A stretch of DNA of 64,000 nucleotides. Origin: Actinomycetota bacterium (GTDB lineage Bacteria; Actinomycetota; Actinomycetes; Streptosporangiales; Streptosporangiaceae). Below the pieces are notes generated by a model. The model was not told where the DNA came from, ran no database searches, and worked only from the letters and a program-made list of their open reading frames with translations. Positions 54,144-64,000 of the stretch are shown here, one piece after another (position 1 is the stretch's first letter; every line of letters starts with the position of its first letter). The stretch spans positions 35,673 through 99,672 of the forward strand of contig JAJPIV010000104.1 in the NCBI GenBank assembly GCA_021324595.1, written 5' to 3'. The position numbers and the translations under genes were made by a program.

Positions 54144-55259
54144 TCAGGCCAGCACCTGCGCCGCCGGCGTCCAGTCCAGGCCATGCGCCTCGGCCACCGG
54201 GCGGCAGGTGACCACGCCGTCGTGGACGTTGAGCCCGGGCGCGAACGAGGGGTCGGCCCGCAGCGCCTCGCGCCAGCCCCGGTTGGCGATCTCCACGACG
54301 TAGGGCAGCGTCACGTTGGTGAGCGCGTAGGTCGAGGTGTGCGGCACGGCCCCGGGCATGTTCGCGACGCAGTAGAACACCGAGTCGTGCACCCGGTAGG
54401 TCGGCGCTGCGTGCGTCGTCGGCCGGGAGTCCTCGAAGCACCCGCCCTGGTCGATCGAGATGTCCACCAGGACCGAGCCGGGCTTCATCCGAGCCACCAG
54501 CGCGTTGCTGACCAGCGTCGGAGCCTTGGCGCCGGGGACCAGGACGGCGCCGATCACCAGGTCGGCGTCGACGACCGCGCGCTCGATCTCGTAGGCGTTG
54601 GAGGCGACGGTCTGGCAGTGCCCCTGATAGATCGCGTCGGCGGACCGGAGCCTGGCGATGTTCTTGTCGATGAGCAGGACCTCCGCCTGCATGCCGAGCG
54701 CGATCGCGGCGGCGTTCATGCCGGAGACCCCGGCGCCCAGGACCACCACCTTCGCCGCGTACACGCCGGAGACCCCGCCCATGAGGACGCCCCGCCCGCC
54801 GCCGTCGCGCTGCAAGTGGTACGCGCCGACCTGGGCGGCCATCCGGCCCGCCACCTCCGACATCGGCGCGAGCAGCGGGAGCGAGCCGTCGGGAAGCTGG
54901 ACGGTCTCGTAGGCGATGGCGGTGATCCCGGAGCCGAGCAGGGCGTCCGTGCACTCCCGTGAGGCGGCCAGGTGCAGGTAGGTGAAGAGCACCTGGTCCT
55001 TGCGCAGCCGTGGATACTCCTCCGCGATCGGCTCCTTGACCTTCAGGATCAGGTCGCCGGCCTGCCAGACGTCGTCTGCGGTGGGCAGGATCCGGGCGCC
55101 GGCGGCGGTGAAGTCCTCGTCGGGGATCGACGACCCGGTGCCGGCGCCGCGCTCGATGACCACCTGGTGGCCCGACCTGACCAGCTCGTGCACGCCGGCC
55201 GGGGTGATCGCCACCCGGTACTCGTTGTTCTTGACTTCCTTCGGGACGCCGATCTTCAT
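54144..55259 (-). CDS. ald: Alanine dehydrogenase
   Basis: A 371-residue NAD-dependent enzyme converting L-alanine to pyruvate and ammonia. The start [20 protein letters not shown], substrate residues in YLHLAAS, the nucleotide motif [14 protein letters not shown] and [34 protein letters not shown] are all standard. The length matches the family. It is placed between the Nudix gene and xerD, as in other actinomycetes. Confidence 0.96.
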   Translation of the reverse strand: MKIGVPKEVKNNEYRVAITPAGVHELVRSGHQVVIERGAGTGSSIPDEDFTAAGARILPTADDVWQAGDLILKVKEPIAEEYPRLRKDQVLFTYLHLAASRECTDALLGSGITAIAYETVQLPDGSLPLLAPMSEVAGRMAAQVGAYHLQRDGGGRGVLMGGVSGVYAAKVVVLGAGVSGMNAAAIALGMQAEVLLIDKNIARLRSADAIYQGHCQTVASNAYEIERAVVDADLVIGAVLVPGAKAPTLVSNALVARMKPGSVLVDISIDQGGCFEDSRPTTHAAPTYRVHDSVFYCVANMPGAVPHTSTYALTNVTLPYVVEIANRGWREALRADPSFAPGLNVHDGVVTCRPVAEAHGLDWTPAAQVLA

Positions 55260-55326
55260 GGCCTGTCAGTCCTTCCTGGTTCGCCTGGCCCCGTCGCCAG
55301 GACGCTCCGCGGGCGCGGCACCGCGC

Positions 55327-57773
<2,447 letters not shown>

Positions 57774-57838
57774 TCAACGGGCGTGACCCCGGGCGATGCG
57801 GCGCCGCGCGGGGCGCGGGCGGTGCCGTGACCGCCCCG

Positions 57839-59599
57839 TCAGAGCTGGTCAGGCGCCGCCAGGCCGAGCAGCTCCAGGCCGGTCTTCAGCGTCTCGCCGG
57901 TGAGCTTGCACAGCACCAGCCGGTTCTCGCGGGTCGGCTGGTCCGGGGCGCGCAGCACCGGGCAGCTCTCGAAGAACGCAGTGAACGCCTGCGCGAGCTC
58001 GAACAGGTACCCGCAGAGCCGGTGCGGCTCATAGGCCTGCGCCACGTCGTCCAGCGTGGCGCCGAGCTCGTCGAGCTTGAGCGCGAGCGCCCGCTCGGCC
58101 GGGTCGAGCGCCACCCCGGGATGGACCCGCGCGACGGCGGCCGCCTCGTCGCCGGCCTTGCGCAGGATCGACCGGGTCCTCGCGTGGGCGTACTGGAGGT
58201 ACACGCCGGTGTTGCCGGTGAGCGACACCATCCGGTCCAGGTCGAACACGTAGTCCTTGGCCCGGTTGCTCGCCAGGTCGGCGTACTTGACCGCGCCGAT
58301 GCCGACCTGCTGCGCGGTGGCCTCCAGGGAGCCGGCGTCCAGGTGCCGGCTCTTCTCCCGGACCACCGCGCGGGCACGCTCGACGGCCTCGTCGAGCAGC
58401 GAGATCAGCCGCACTGTCTCGCCGGCCCGGGTCTTGAACGGCCGCCCGTCGGGGCCGAGCACCGTGCCGAACGCGACGTGGTAGGCGTGGACCTGGTCGT
58501 TCAGCCAGCCGGCGCGGCGCGCGGTCTCGAAGACCATCCGGAAGTGCAGCGCCTGGCGGATGTCCACCACGTACAGGATCCGCCTGGCGTGGAGGGTCCC
58601 GATCCGGTACCTGATCGCCGCGAGGTCGGTGGCGGCGTAGCCGAACCCCCCGTCGCTCTTGCGGATGATGAGCGGGATGCGCTCGCCCGTGGGGCCGGTG
58701 ATGTCGTCGAAGAACACGCACAGCGCGCCCTGGTCGACCTGCGCCACCCCGAGCCGCTCAAGCTCGTCGGCCACCTCGGGGAGGAACGGGTTGTAGAAGC
58801 TCTCGCCCACCGCGTCCTCGTCGGTGAGCAGCACGCCGAGCTTGTCGTAGACCTCGTTGAAGTAGACCTTGGACTCCGCGACGATCTCCCGCCACCCGGC
58901 GAGCGTCCGAGGATCGCCGGCCTGCAGCGCCACGACGCGACGGCGGGCCCGGTCCGCGAACCCCGGGTCGGAGTCGAACGCGGCCCGCGCGTCGCGGTAG
59001 AGGCGGTTCAGCCGGGACAGCGACTCCTCGGCGCTCCCGGCCTCGTGCTGCCAGTCCTCCCCATGCTCGATCAGGTACTCGATCAGCATCCCGAACTGGG
59101 TGCCCCAGTCGCCCAGGTGGTTGTGGCGGATGACCTCCTCGCCCAGGAATCCGAGGATCCTGGCGAGCGCGTCCCCGATGATCGTCGAGCGCAGGTGCCC
59201 GACGTGCATCTCCTTGGCGATGTTGGGCTGGGAGTAGTCGATCACCGTGATCCCGTGCTCCGAGGCAGGGATGCCGAGCCGGTCGTCCCCGAGCCGGGCA
59301 CTGACCTGGCCGAGCAGCGCGGAATCGGTGACCGTGATGTTGAGGAAGCCGGGCCCGGAGGCTTCGCAGGCGGCGATCACCCCCTGGCCGTCCACCGACG
59401 CGGCGACCTTCTCCGCGAGCTCGCGCGGGCTCATCCCCGCCTGCCTGGCGGCCGAGAGCAGCCCGTTCGCCTGGAAGTCGCCGCGGGCCGACCGCCGCAC
59501 CTGCGGGTCGGCGCCGGCCAGGCCCGCTGGCAGAGCCCGGCCCATGGCATCGCGCAGCGCGCGGTCGATCGTGGCGGCAAGTGCGGCAACGGTGGTCAA
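57839..59599 (-). CDS. argS: Arginyl-tRNA synthetase
   Basis: A 586-residue class I synthetase. The N-terminal Add-1 domain is followed by the HIGH-like motif in SQPNIAKEMHVGHLRST, then GDWGTQFGMLIEYL; the class signature region near VSLTGNTGVYLQYAHARTRSIL and a C-terminal DALR anticodon-binding domain ending TGLELLGLAAPDQL follow. TTG 59599 follows AGGACG by six bases. It is transcribed towards pyrG with a 152-base gap. Confidence 0.96.
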   Translation of the reverse strand: MTTVAALAATIDRALRDAMGRALPAGLAGADPQVRRSARGDFQANGLLSAARQAGMSPRELAEKVAASVDGQGVIAACEASGPGFLNITVTDSALLGQVSARLGDDRLGIPASEHGITVIDYSQPNIAKEMHVGHLRSTIIGDALARILGFLGEEVIRHNHLGDWGTQFGMLIEYLIEHGEDWQHEAGSAEESLSRLNRLYRDARAAFDSDPGFADRARRRVVALQAGDPRTLAGWREIVAESKVYFNEVYDKLGVLLTDEDAVGESFYNPFLPEVADELERLGVAQVDQGALCVFFDDITGPTGERIPLIIRKSDGGFGYAATDLAAIRYRIGTLHARRILYVVDIRQALHFRMVFETARRAGWLNDQVHAYHVAFGTVLGPDGRPFKTRAGETVRLISLLDEAVERARAVVREKSRHLDAGSLEATAQQVGIGAVKYADLASNRAKDYVFDLDRMVSLTGNTGVYLQYAHARTRSILRKAGDEAAAVARVHPGVALDPAERALALKLDELGATLDDVAQAYEPHRLCGYLFELAQAFTAFFESCPVLRAPDQPTRENRLVLCKLTGETLKTGLELLGLAAPDQL

Positions 59600-59949
59600 C
59601 GAACGTCCTGACTCATTCGGTTCCTGCGGGCGGGCCGTGCGGCGGGCGGCGCGGACGCGGGCCGCCGGAGGCGCGTGACAGCGCTGGCATCCAGGGTACC
59701 GGACCGGGCGCCGGACCGGGCGCTGCCCCGCAGGCGCGCCGGGCGCCGGCCCGCGCCGGCCTGGCGGGGCGCCGCCCGGCCGGCACCGGCCCGCGCGCGG
59801 CAGCCGGCCAGGGCCTTGTGTTCAATGAAAATGAGGGAGAGCATCCGCCCGCGCGGCCGCCAGCCCGCGGGCCAGGTCGCCGCGCGCGGCATCGCCGGGA
59901 CGCCGGCTCCGCGTGACGGCCGGCCCGTCGTGCAGGAGGTCGCCGGTCG
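59600..59949. other. 350-base divergent region between argS and the thiolase-like gene
   Basis: No gene is supported here. It should hold the argS promoter (minus strand) and that of the thiolase-like gene (plus strand). Most is GC-rich; one AT-rich patch, at 59816-59845, reads CTTGTGTTCAATGAAAATGA and is the most probable regulatory centre, but I see no convincing -35/-10 pair or long palindrome. Confidence 0.5.
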
Positions 59950-61701
59950 ATGTCCGGGGGAAGCGCCGGAGCCGCGATCGCGGGGCTGGGCATGACGAGC
60001 CTCGGCAAGGTCTACGGCGCCACCCCGCGCGCCCTGGCGGCGCGCGCGGTCCGCCTGGCGGCCGCGGACGCCGGGATTCGCGTCGGCGAGCTGGACGGGC
60101 TGCTGGTCTGCCCCGGGATCACGGGCGGGCTCGACCTGAGCCTCGCGGACGCGCTCGGCCTGCGGGACCTGGCGCTGCTGTCGGTGGTGAACAGCTTCGG
60201 CGCGTCGGCGGTCATGGCGGTCCAGGTCGCCGCGCAGGCCGTGGCCAGCGGGGCGGCGCGGCACGTCGCCTGCGTGTTCGCGGACACGCCGCTGCGCGAG
60301 GGAGCGCCGGCGGGCAGCGCGTTCGGCAGCCACGCCGGGCCGGGCCCGGCCGCCGGGCCACCGGAGCGGCGCGGGCTGGCCGGGCTGGCCGCCGGATACG
60401 GGTTCCGCAGCGTCACCGTCCACTACGCGCTCGCCGCCCGGCGGCACATGGCGGCGTTCGGCACCACGAGCGAGCAGCTCGGCGCGATCGCCGTGGCACA
60501 GCGCCAGTGGGCAGCCGGGAACCCGCTCGCTCAGTTCCGCGACCCGATCACGATCGAGGACCACCAGCGGTCCCGCTGGATCGCCGAGCCGCTGCGCCTG
60601 CTTGACTGCTCGCTGGTCTCCAACGGGGCGGTCGCGGTCATCGTCACCACGGCCGCGCGCGCGGCCGCCGGGCCCCGGCCGCCGGTCCACGTCTGGGGCT
60701 GGGGGCAGGGCCACCCCGGCCACCGGATGAGCCGTGGCAGCGAGTTCGGCCTGGTCACCGGTGCCGTCCAGGCCGGGAAGGCGGCGATGGCGATGGCCGG
60801 GGTGAGCCCGGCCGAGGTCACCATGTGCCAGCTCTACGACTGCTACACGTTCACCGTGCTGGTGACCCTGGAGGACTACGGGCTGTGCGCCAAGGGGGAA
60901 GGCGGGACGTTCGCGGCCAGCGGCGCCCTCGCGCCCGGCGGGTCACTGCCCGTGAACACCGGGGGCGGCCAGCTGTCGGGCTACTACATGTGGGGGTTCA
61001 CCCCGCTGTCCGAGGCGGTGATCCAGGCCCGGGGAGACGGCGGCGAACGGCAGTCGCCGGCCACGGACGTGATCCTGGTGAGTGGCAACGGCGGCATCCT
61101 CGCCCATCACGGCACGCTGATCCTGAGCCCGCATCCTCCCGGCCGGAGGGCGGGCGCTCGCCGGGCGCCAGCCGGCCGGGCGGCGGGCGGGCCGGCCTCC
61201 GCGAGACCGGAACCCGCACGACCCGCCGGCAGCACCCCGCCCGCCGGCAGCACCCCGCCCGCCGGCAGCACCCCGCCCGCCGGCCTGGGCGGGCCGCTGG
61301 GGATCGGCGTGATCAGGTCGGACCCGCGCAGTGAGCCGTTCTTCGCCGCCGCCGCCCGGGGGGAATTGCTGATCAAGCGCTGCCCGGCATGCGGACAGTG
61401 GCTGGCTCCTTCTGCCGCGGCGTGCCCGGGCTGTGGTGACGAAGAGCCGAGATGGACGCGCGCCTCCGGCCGCGGCACGCTCGTGACCTGGGCGGTGGTC
61501 CATGCGCGCGACGTCGGACCGGTGGCATTGCCCGCCCTGGTGGAACTCGCGGAAGGACCCTGGCTGGCCACGGGATTGCAGCTGCCGGACGACGGGTCGC
61601 ACAGCGCGCTGCGGCCTGGGCTGCCGGTGGTCGTGGCGTTCACCGGCCTGGGCGACGGTGAGCGCTACCCGGTGTTCTGCCCGGTCGGCATCGCGCGGTG
61701 A
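59950..61701 (+). CDS. Thiolase-like (SCP2/Ltp2-type) protein fused to a DUF35 OB-fold domain
   Basis: A 583-residue fusion. Residues 1-395 are a thiolase-superfamily domain of the lipid-transfer/SCP2 type: LLVCPGITGGLDLSLADALGL, SVVNSFGASAV, CQLYDCYTFTVLVTLEDYGLCAKGEGG and NTGGGQLSGYYMWGF. A low-complexity linker (about 396-450) holds three GSTPPA repeats. Residues 470-583 are a DUF35 domain: a zinc ribbon CPACG...CPGCG followed by an OB fold ending RYPVFCPVGIAR. These partners are usually separate genes. In steroid catabolism Ltp2 and a DUF35 domain form a retro-aldolase, so an acyl-CoA aldolase or thiolase function is likely. The start ATG lies seven bases after CAGGAGG-like text. Its 3' end overlaps the opposite-strand transporter gene by 37 bases. 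Confidence 0.85.
   Translation: MSGGSAGAAIAGLGMTSLGKVYGATPRALAARAVRLAAADAGIRVGELDGLLVCPGITGGLDLSLADALGLRDLALLSVVNSFGASAVMAVQVAAQAVASGAARHVACVFADTPLREGAPAGSAFGSHAGPGPAAGPPERRGLAGLAAGYGFRSVTVHYALAARRHMAAFGTTSEQLGAIAVAQRQWAAGNPLAQFRDPITIEDHQRSRWIAEPLRLLDCSLVSNGAVAVIVTTAARAAAGPRPPVHVWGWGQGHPGHRMSRGSEFGLVTGAVQAGKAAMAMAGVSPAEVTMCQLYDCYTFTVLVTLEDYGLCAKGEGGTFAASGALAPGGSLPVNTGGGQLSGYYMWGFTPLSEAVIQARGDGGERQSPATDVILVSGNGGILAHHGTLILSPHPPGRRAGARRAPAGRAAGGPASARPEPARPAGSTPPAGSTPPAGSTPPAGLGGPLGIGVIRSDPRSEPFFAAAARGELLIKRCPACGQWLAPSAAACPGCGDEEPRWTRASGRGTLVTWAVVHARDVGPVALPALVELAEGPWLATGLQLPDDGSHSALRPGLPVVVAFTGLGDGERYPVFCPVGIAR
61225..61284 (+). repeat. Coding 18-bp tandem repeat in the fusion linker
   Basis: Three units of about 18 bases built on GCCGGCAGCACCCCGCCC encode Ala-Gly-Ser-Thr-Pro-Pro. 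It lies exactly in the linker between the thiolase-like and DUF35 domains, so its copy number sets linker length. Confidence 0.8.
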
Positions 61702-63005
61702 GCCGGGCCCGGCGGCGAGGCGGCCGGGAGCGACCCTCCCTCCGGCGAGGCCTCGGCACGCGCAGCGGGTCCCCCGTCGCTGCCCTTCGGAGCGGCAGGA
61801 CCGCCCGCCCCGCCATCGGCATCCCAGTCCGCAGGCATCCCTGCCGCAACGCCGCCTGGGCGGCCGCCGTCACCACCAGCCCGGTCACCACCAGCCCGGT
61901 CACCACCAGCCCGGTCACCACCAGCCCGGTCACCACCGGTCCGGTCACAGCCGGGACAGTCACCGCCAGGACGGCCACCGTCGCCGCCGGGACGGCCACC
62001 GTCGCCGCCGGGACGGCCACCGTCGCCGCCGGGACGGCCACCGTCACGGCCGGGACTGCGACCGCGAACGGTCAGCTCCGGCAAGCTGCCGTCGGCCGCC
62101 TGCGGCGCCGGCCGCGCGTCCAGCGCCCGCCCGGCGGGGGCGGCCCCTGGCTGCGGCCCTCCTGCCTCGCCAAACCTGGCGAGGGCGATCGCGGCCAGCA
62201 GCGCCACGATGAAGCCGGCGATCGCCGGGCCCGTCATCCCCGGGCGGGTGCTGTCGCCCAGCAGCATCACCCCGACGATCGCCGGCGGGACGGTCTCGAC
62301 CAGGATGACCGAGGCGGTTGCCACCGTCACGCTCCCGCTCTCCAGCGCCGAGGCATAGAGCATGAACGAGATGATCCCGGCCGCAGCGAGCGTGTAGGCG
62401 GCCGGTGAGCGCATGAGCACATGCGGTGAGAAGCCGGGCAGGATGCGCGCGCAAACCGCCAGCACGCCGTAGCCGAAGCCCGCCAACGCGCCGAGCACCG
62501 GCGTTCGCAGCCTGCTGGGCAGCCGGGCCGCGGCGACTCCCGCGATGGCGATCGCGGCCAGCGCGGCCATGAGCGCCAGGTGAAAATCGACACCGACCGC
62601 CGCCGCCCCCTGAGCCCCGGCCGAGGACCCGAGCAGCCCCACGCCCACCACCACCGCGATCACGGCCGCCCACTCCCGCCAGCCCAGCACCGTGTGCATC
62701 AGCCAGGAGGCGAAGACGGCGGTCACCGCGAGGTTCGACGCGATGATCACCTGCACCTCGAAGAGCGGAAGCCTCCGCAGGGCGACGAGCTGGCCCACGA
62801 AGCCGATCAGGTCGATCGCGACGCTGGCGATGAACGGCCACTGACGCAGCATCCGCAGGACCAGGCCCGGGTCCATCCGGCCGGCCACGCCCGCAGCCTC
62901 GAGAACGGGGCGCCGTGACGACGCCCGGACGGCGATCGCCTGCATCACCGCGCCGAGGCCGTAGCAGAGGGCGGCGAGCAGCGCCGCCAGCAGGCTCACC
63001 AGCAC
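61665..63005 (-). CDS. EamA/DMT-type membrane transporter with long Gly/Asp repeat tail
   Basis: A 446-residue protein. The first 290 residues have about nine or ten membrane segments and resemble drug/metabolite transporters: LLAALCYGLGAVMQAIAVR, EVQVIIASNLAVTAVFASWL, and ASVILVETVPPAIVGVMLLGD. The remaining roughly 140 residues are hydrophilic and repetitive: four GGDGGRP heptads, four GGDRA pentads and a Gly/Ala/Pro tail. GTG 63005 is the first start before the first membrane helix; a ribosome site is not obvious. The tail overlaps the 3' end of the opposite-strand gene by 37 bases. The substrate is unknown. Confidence 0.78.
   Translation of the reverse strand: MLVSLLAALLAALCYGLGAVMQAIAVRASSRRPVLEAAGVAGRMDPGLVLRMLRQWPFIASVAIDLIGFVGQLVALRRLPLFEVQVIIASNLAVTAVFASWLMHTVLGWREWAAVIAVVVGVGLLGSSAGAQGAAAVGVDFHLALMAALAAIAIAGVAAARLPSRLRTPVLGALAGFGYGVLAVCARILPGFSPHVLMRSPAAYTLAAAGIISFMLYASALESGSVTVATASVILVETVPPAIVGVMLLGDSTRPGMTGPAIAGFIVALLAAIALARFGEAGGPQPGAAPAGRALDARPAPQAADGSLPELTVRGRSPGRDGGRPGGDGGRPGGDGGRPGGDGGRPGGDCPGCDRTGGDRAGGDRAGGDRAGGDRAGGDGGRPGGVAAGMPADWDADGGAGGPAAPKGSDGGPAARAEASPEGGSLPAASPPGPAHRAMPTGQNTG
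61875..62046 (-). repeat. Coding tandem repeats (15 bp and 21 bp) in the transporter tail
   Basis: On the plus strand CCCGGTCACCACCAG recurs every 15 bases about four times (61875-61945), and a 21-base unit containing GGGACGGCCACCGTC recurs about four times (61970-62046). Both periods are multiples of three, keeping the GGDRA and GGDGGRP peptide repeats in frame. Confidence 0.85.
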
Positions 63006-63152
63006 AGTGCCGACACTACGCCGCCCCGGCGGACGGCGATCAGCGTGCCGCCGAACTCGCCGGCCGTGATCGGTGGCCGGCGGCGGCCGCCTCACGCATT
63101 GGGCGGCTGCGTCCCGCCCGCGCCCGCCACGTCATCAGGCGCGCCGCCCCGG

Positions 63153-63716
63153 TCAGGGAACGTGCCTGGGCGAACCGATCCCGGTCGCCCGGGCGAAGGT
63201 CACCCAGAACCCGGGTGCCCGCCCTGCCCACCGGGACTGGCCGAGCCCGGTCACCACCTCACAGCCACTGGTGCCAAGCGTCACGACCGGGTAGCGCCGC
63301 CCGGCGGAGGAGAACCTGAGCTGGTAGGAGCCCATCACGTTGAGCGGGCAGCGCAGCCCCCCGGGGAACAGCGGCAGGGCGCAGACCGCCCTCGCCAGGA
63401 TGCGGGCCCGTGCCGGGCTGGCGATCGTGATCGTGACGACATTCGTCACCGGCCCGGCCTTGGTCGGCTCGCGCAGCGGCAGCCCCGGGATCCTGGTCAC
63501 CCGCACGCGATCGGGGGCCGCGGGGCTGGCGCACAAGGTCCCGGCCGGGAGCGCGAGCCCGGTGGGTGTCGGCCGGGCACTGGGGGCGCCCGGCCCTGCC
63601 GGGCCGGGCGCGCTGCCTGACCCCGGCCTGCCGCAGGCTGCGAGCCCCGCCGTCAGCGCCGCCACGACCAAGGCAGGTACCGCCGCGCGTGCCAGGATGT
63701 CCTTCACCGTCACCAT
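63153..63716 (-). CDS. Small putative lipoprotein of unknown function
   Basis: A 187-residue protein with an N-terminal hydrophobic segment ending in a lipobox LAAC (about residues 25-28), followed by a Pro/Ser/Gly-rich linker and a globular part with cysteines in LCASP, AVCALP, LRCPLN and SGCEVV. It is probably anchored on the outer face of the membrane. I do not recognise a family. ATG 63716 is the start (GTG 63713 overlaps it); no strong ribosome site. It is separated by 147 bases from the transporter gene downstream. Confidence 0.6.
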   Translation of the reverse strand: MVTVKDILARAAVPALVVAALTAGLAACGRPGSGSAPGPAGPGAPSARPTPTGLALPAGTLCASPAAPDRVRVTRIPGLPLREPTKAGPVTNVVTITIASPARARILARAVCALPLFPGGLRCPLNVMGSYQLRFSSAGRRYPVVTLGTSGCEVVTGLGQSRWAGRAPGFWVTFARATGIGSPRHVP

Positions 63717-63787
63717 GACCGTTGGACGCGGGGCTGACGTCGCGGGTTCCGTGATGACCGCCAGCCGGTCATGCGCTGCCCGCCCGG

Positions 63788-64000
63788 TCAGGCCTTTCGT
63801 GCGCCCCCAACCGGCGCGAGGCCACGACCCGCCACCAGGCCGTCCTCGTCCTGGCCGGCGGGTCGGGCCTCGTCGTCGCGCAGGGCTCCGGTGAGCTCGC
63901 CGATGAGGGTTTCGAGGTGCTCGGAGGTGGCCACCCAGCGGGCCTCCTCGGCGGCCAGGCGCTCGGCCGCCTCCCGGATCTGCCCGACCGCGGCCCGGAC
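63788..64000 (-). CDS. C-terminal part of an unknown helical protein, cut by window edge
   Basis: A reading frame of 70 residues on the minus strand runs in from the right edge to a TGA at 63788-63790. Residues such as IREAAERLAAEEARWV and SEHLETLIGELTGALRDDEA form strongly amphipathic, charged helices, suggesting a coiled coil; the last 25 residues are disordered-looking. The rest of the gene is outside the window, so no family can be named. The 71 bases before the lipoprotein gene contain nothing recognisable. Confidence 0.5.
   Translation of the reverse strand, partial: VRAAVGQIREAAERLAAEEARWVATSEHLETLIGELTGALRDDEARPAGQDEDGLVAGRGLAPVGGARKA

Noticed and set aside
63340..63894. Plus-strand open frame opposite the lipoprotein gene
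   Set aside because: It is antisense to the better-supported lipoprotein (signal peptide and lipobox) and to the partial gene at the edge; no domain is seen.

Overview
The window is very GC-rich DNA with dense coding, many GTG starts and frequent 4-base ATGA/GTGA stop-start overlaps, as expected for an Actinomycetota (actinomycete) chromosome. The block CTP synthase - Nudix - alanine dehydrogenase - XerD - ParA - small ribbon-helix-helix-like protein - ScpA - ScpB - RluB - chorismate mutase - prephenate dehydrogenase - cytidylate kinase - Der (59599 down to 45903, minus strand) is a conserved actinobacterial housekeeping neighbourhood and supports that placement. I cannot name a genus from sequence alone. 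About 59 protein genes, one tRNA-Pro(GGG) and no rRNA, CRISPR array or complete insertion sequence were found.

Layout. 1-8.0 kb (+): a tightly coupled operon, entering from the left edge, with an M24-like protein, a U32-like barrel protein, a pentonate-type IlvD/Edd dehydratase and a complete CUT1 sugar ABC importer; it looks like uptake plus dehydration of a sugar or sugar acid. 8.1-9.5 kb (-): an ammonium transporter without a neighbouring glnK. 9.5-11.9 kb (+): a DrrAB-type efflux ABC system behind a sigma70-like promoter that is overlaid by two GATATATCTTG elements. 11.9-16.8 kb: SDR and alpha/beta hydrolase (-), proA (+) and, convergent to it, an enlarged proB (-). 17-18.5 kb: endonuclease IV-like gene (+) and a MarR regulator (-).

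18.5-29.1 kb (+): a self-contained LacI-controlled operon: lacI-type repressor, Opp/Dpp-type permeases and ATPases, a family 5 solute-binding lipoprotein and a GH3 beta-glycosidase. Two AAGCGCTT-centred operators sit downstream of a plausible promoter, and a 19-bp perfect inverted repeat closes the operon. It most likely imports and hydrolyses a beta-linked oligosaccharide. 29.2-31.7 kb (+): a cyclase-family hydrolase and a ThDP enzyme. 31.7-36.3 kb (-): three acyl-CoA dehydrogenases and an SDR, with a TetR-type operator candidate upstream. 36.4-40.4 kb (-): M48 protease and an ABC-2 exporter with two permeases. 40.6-42.6 kb: two tandem GtrA proteins (+) and a monofunctional GT51 transglycosylase (-). 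42.8-45.9 kb: tRNA-Pro, secreted trypsin-like protease, DUF1275 protein, aldo/keto reductase. 45.9-59.6 kb (-): the housekeeping block plus argS. 59.9-64 kb: a thiolase-like/DUF35 fusion (+), an EamA-type transporter with a long Gly/Asp repeat tail (-), a small lipoprotein (-) and a truncated coiled-coil-like gene at the right edge (-).

The most interesting items are the sugar-acid operon at the left edge, the thiolase-DUF35 fusion, the regulatory architecture of the LacI and Drr promoters, a 23-bp perfect inverted repeat upstream of proB, the convergent and enlarged ProB/ProA pair, the ParA-RHH-ScpAB linkage, and repeated low-complexity insertions inside otherwise conserved enzymes.
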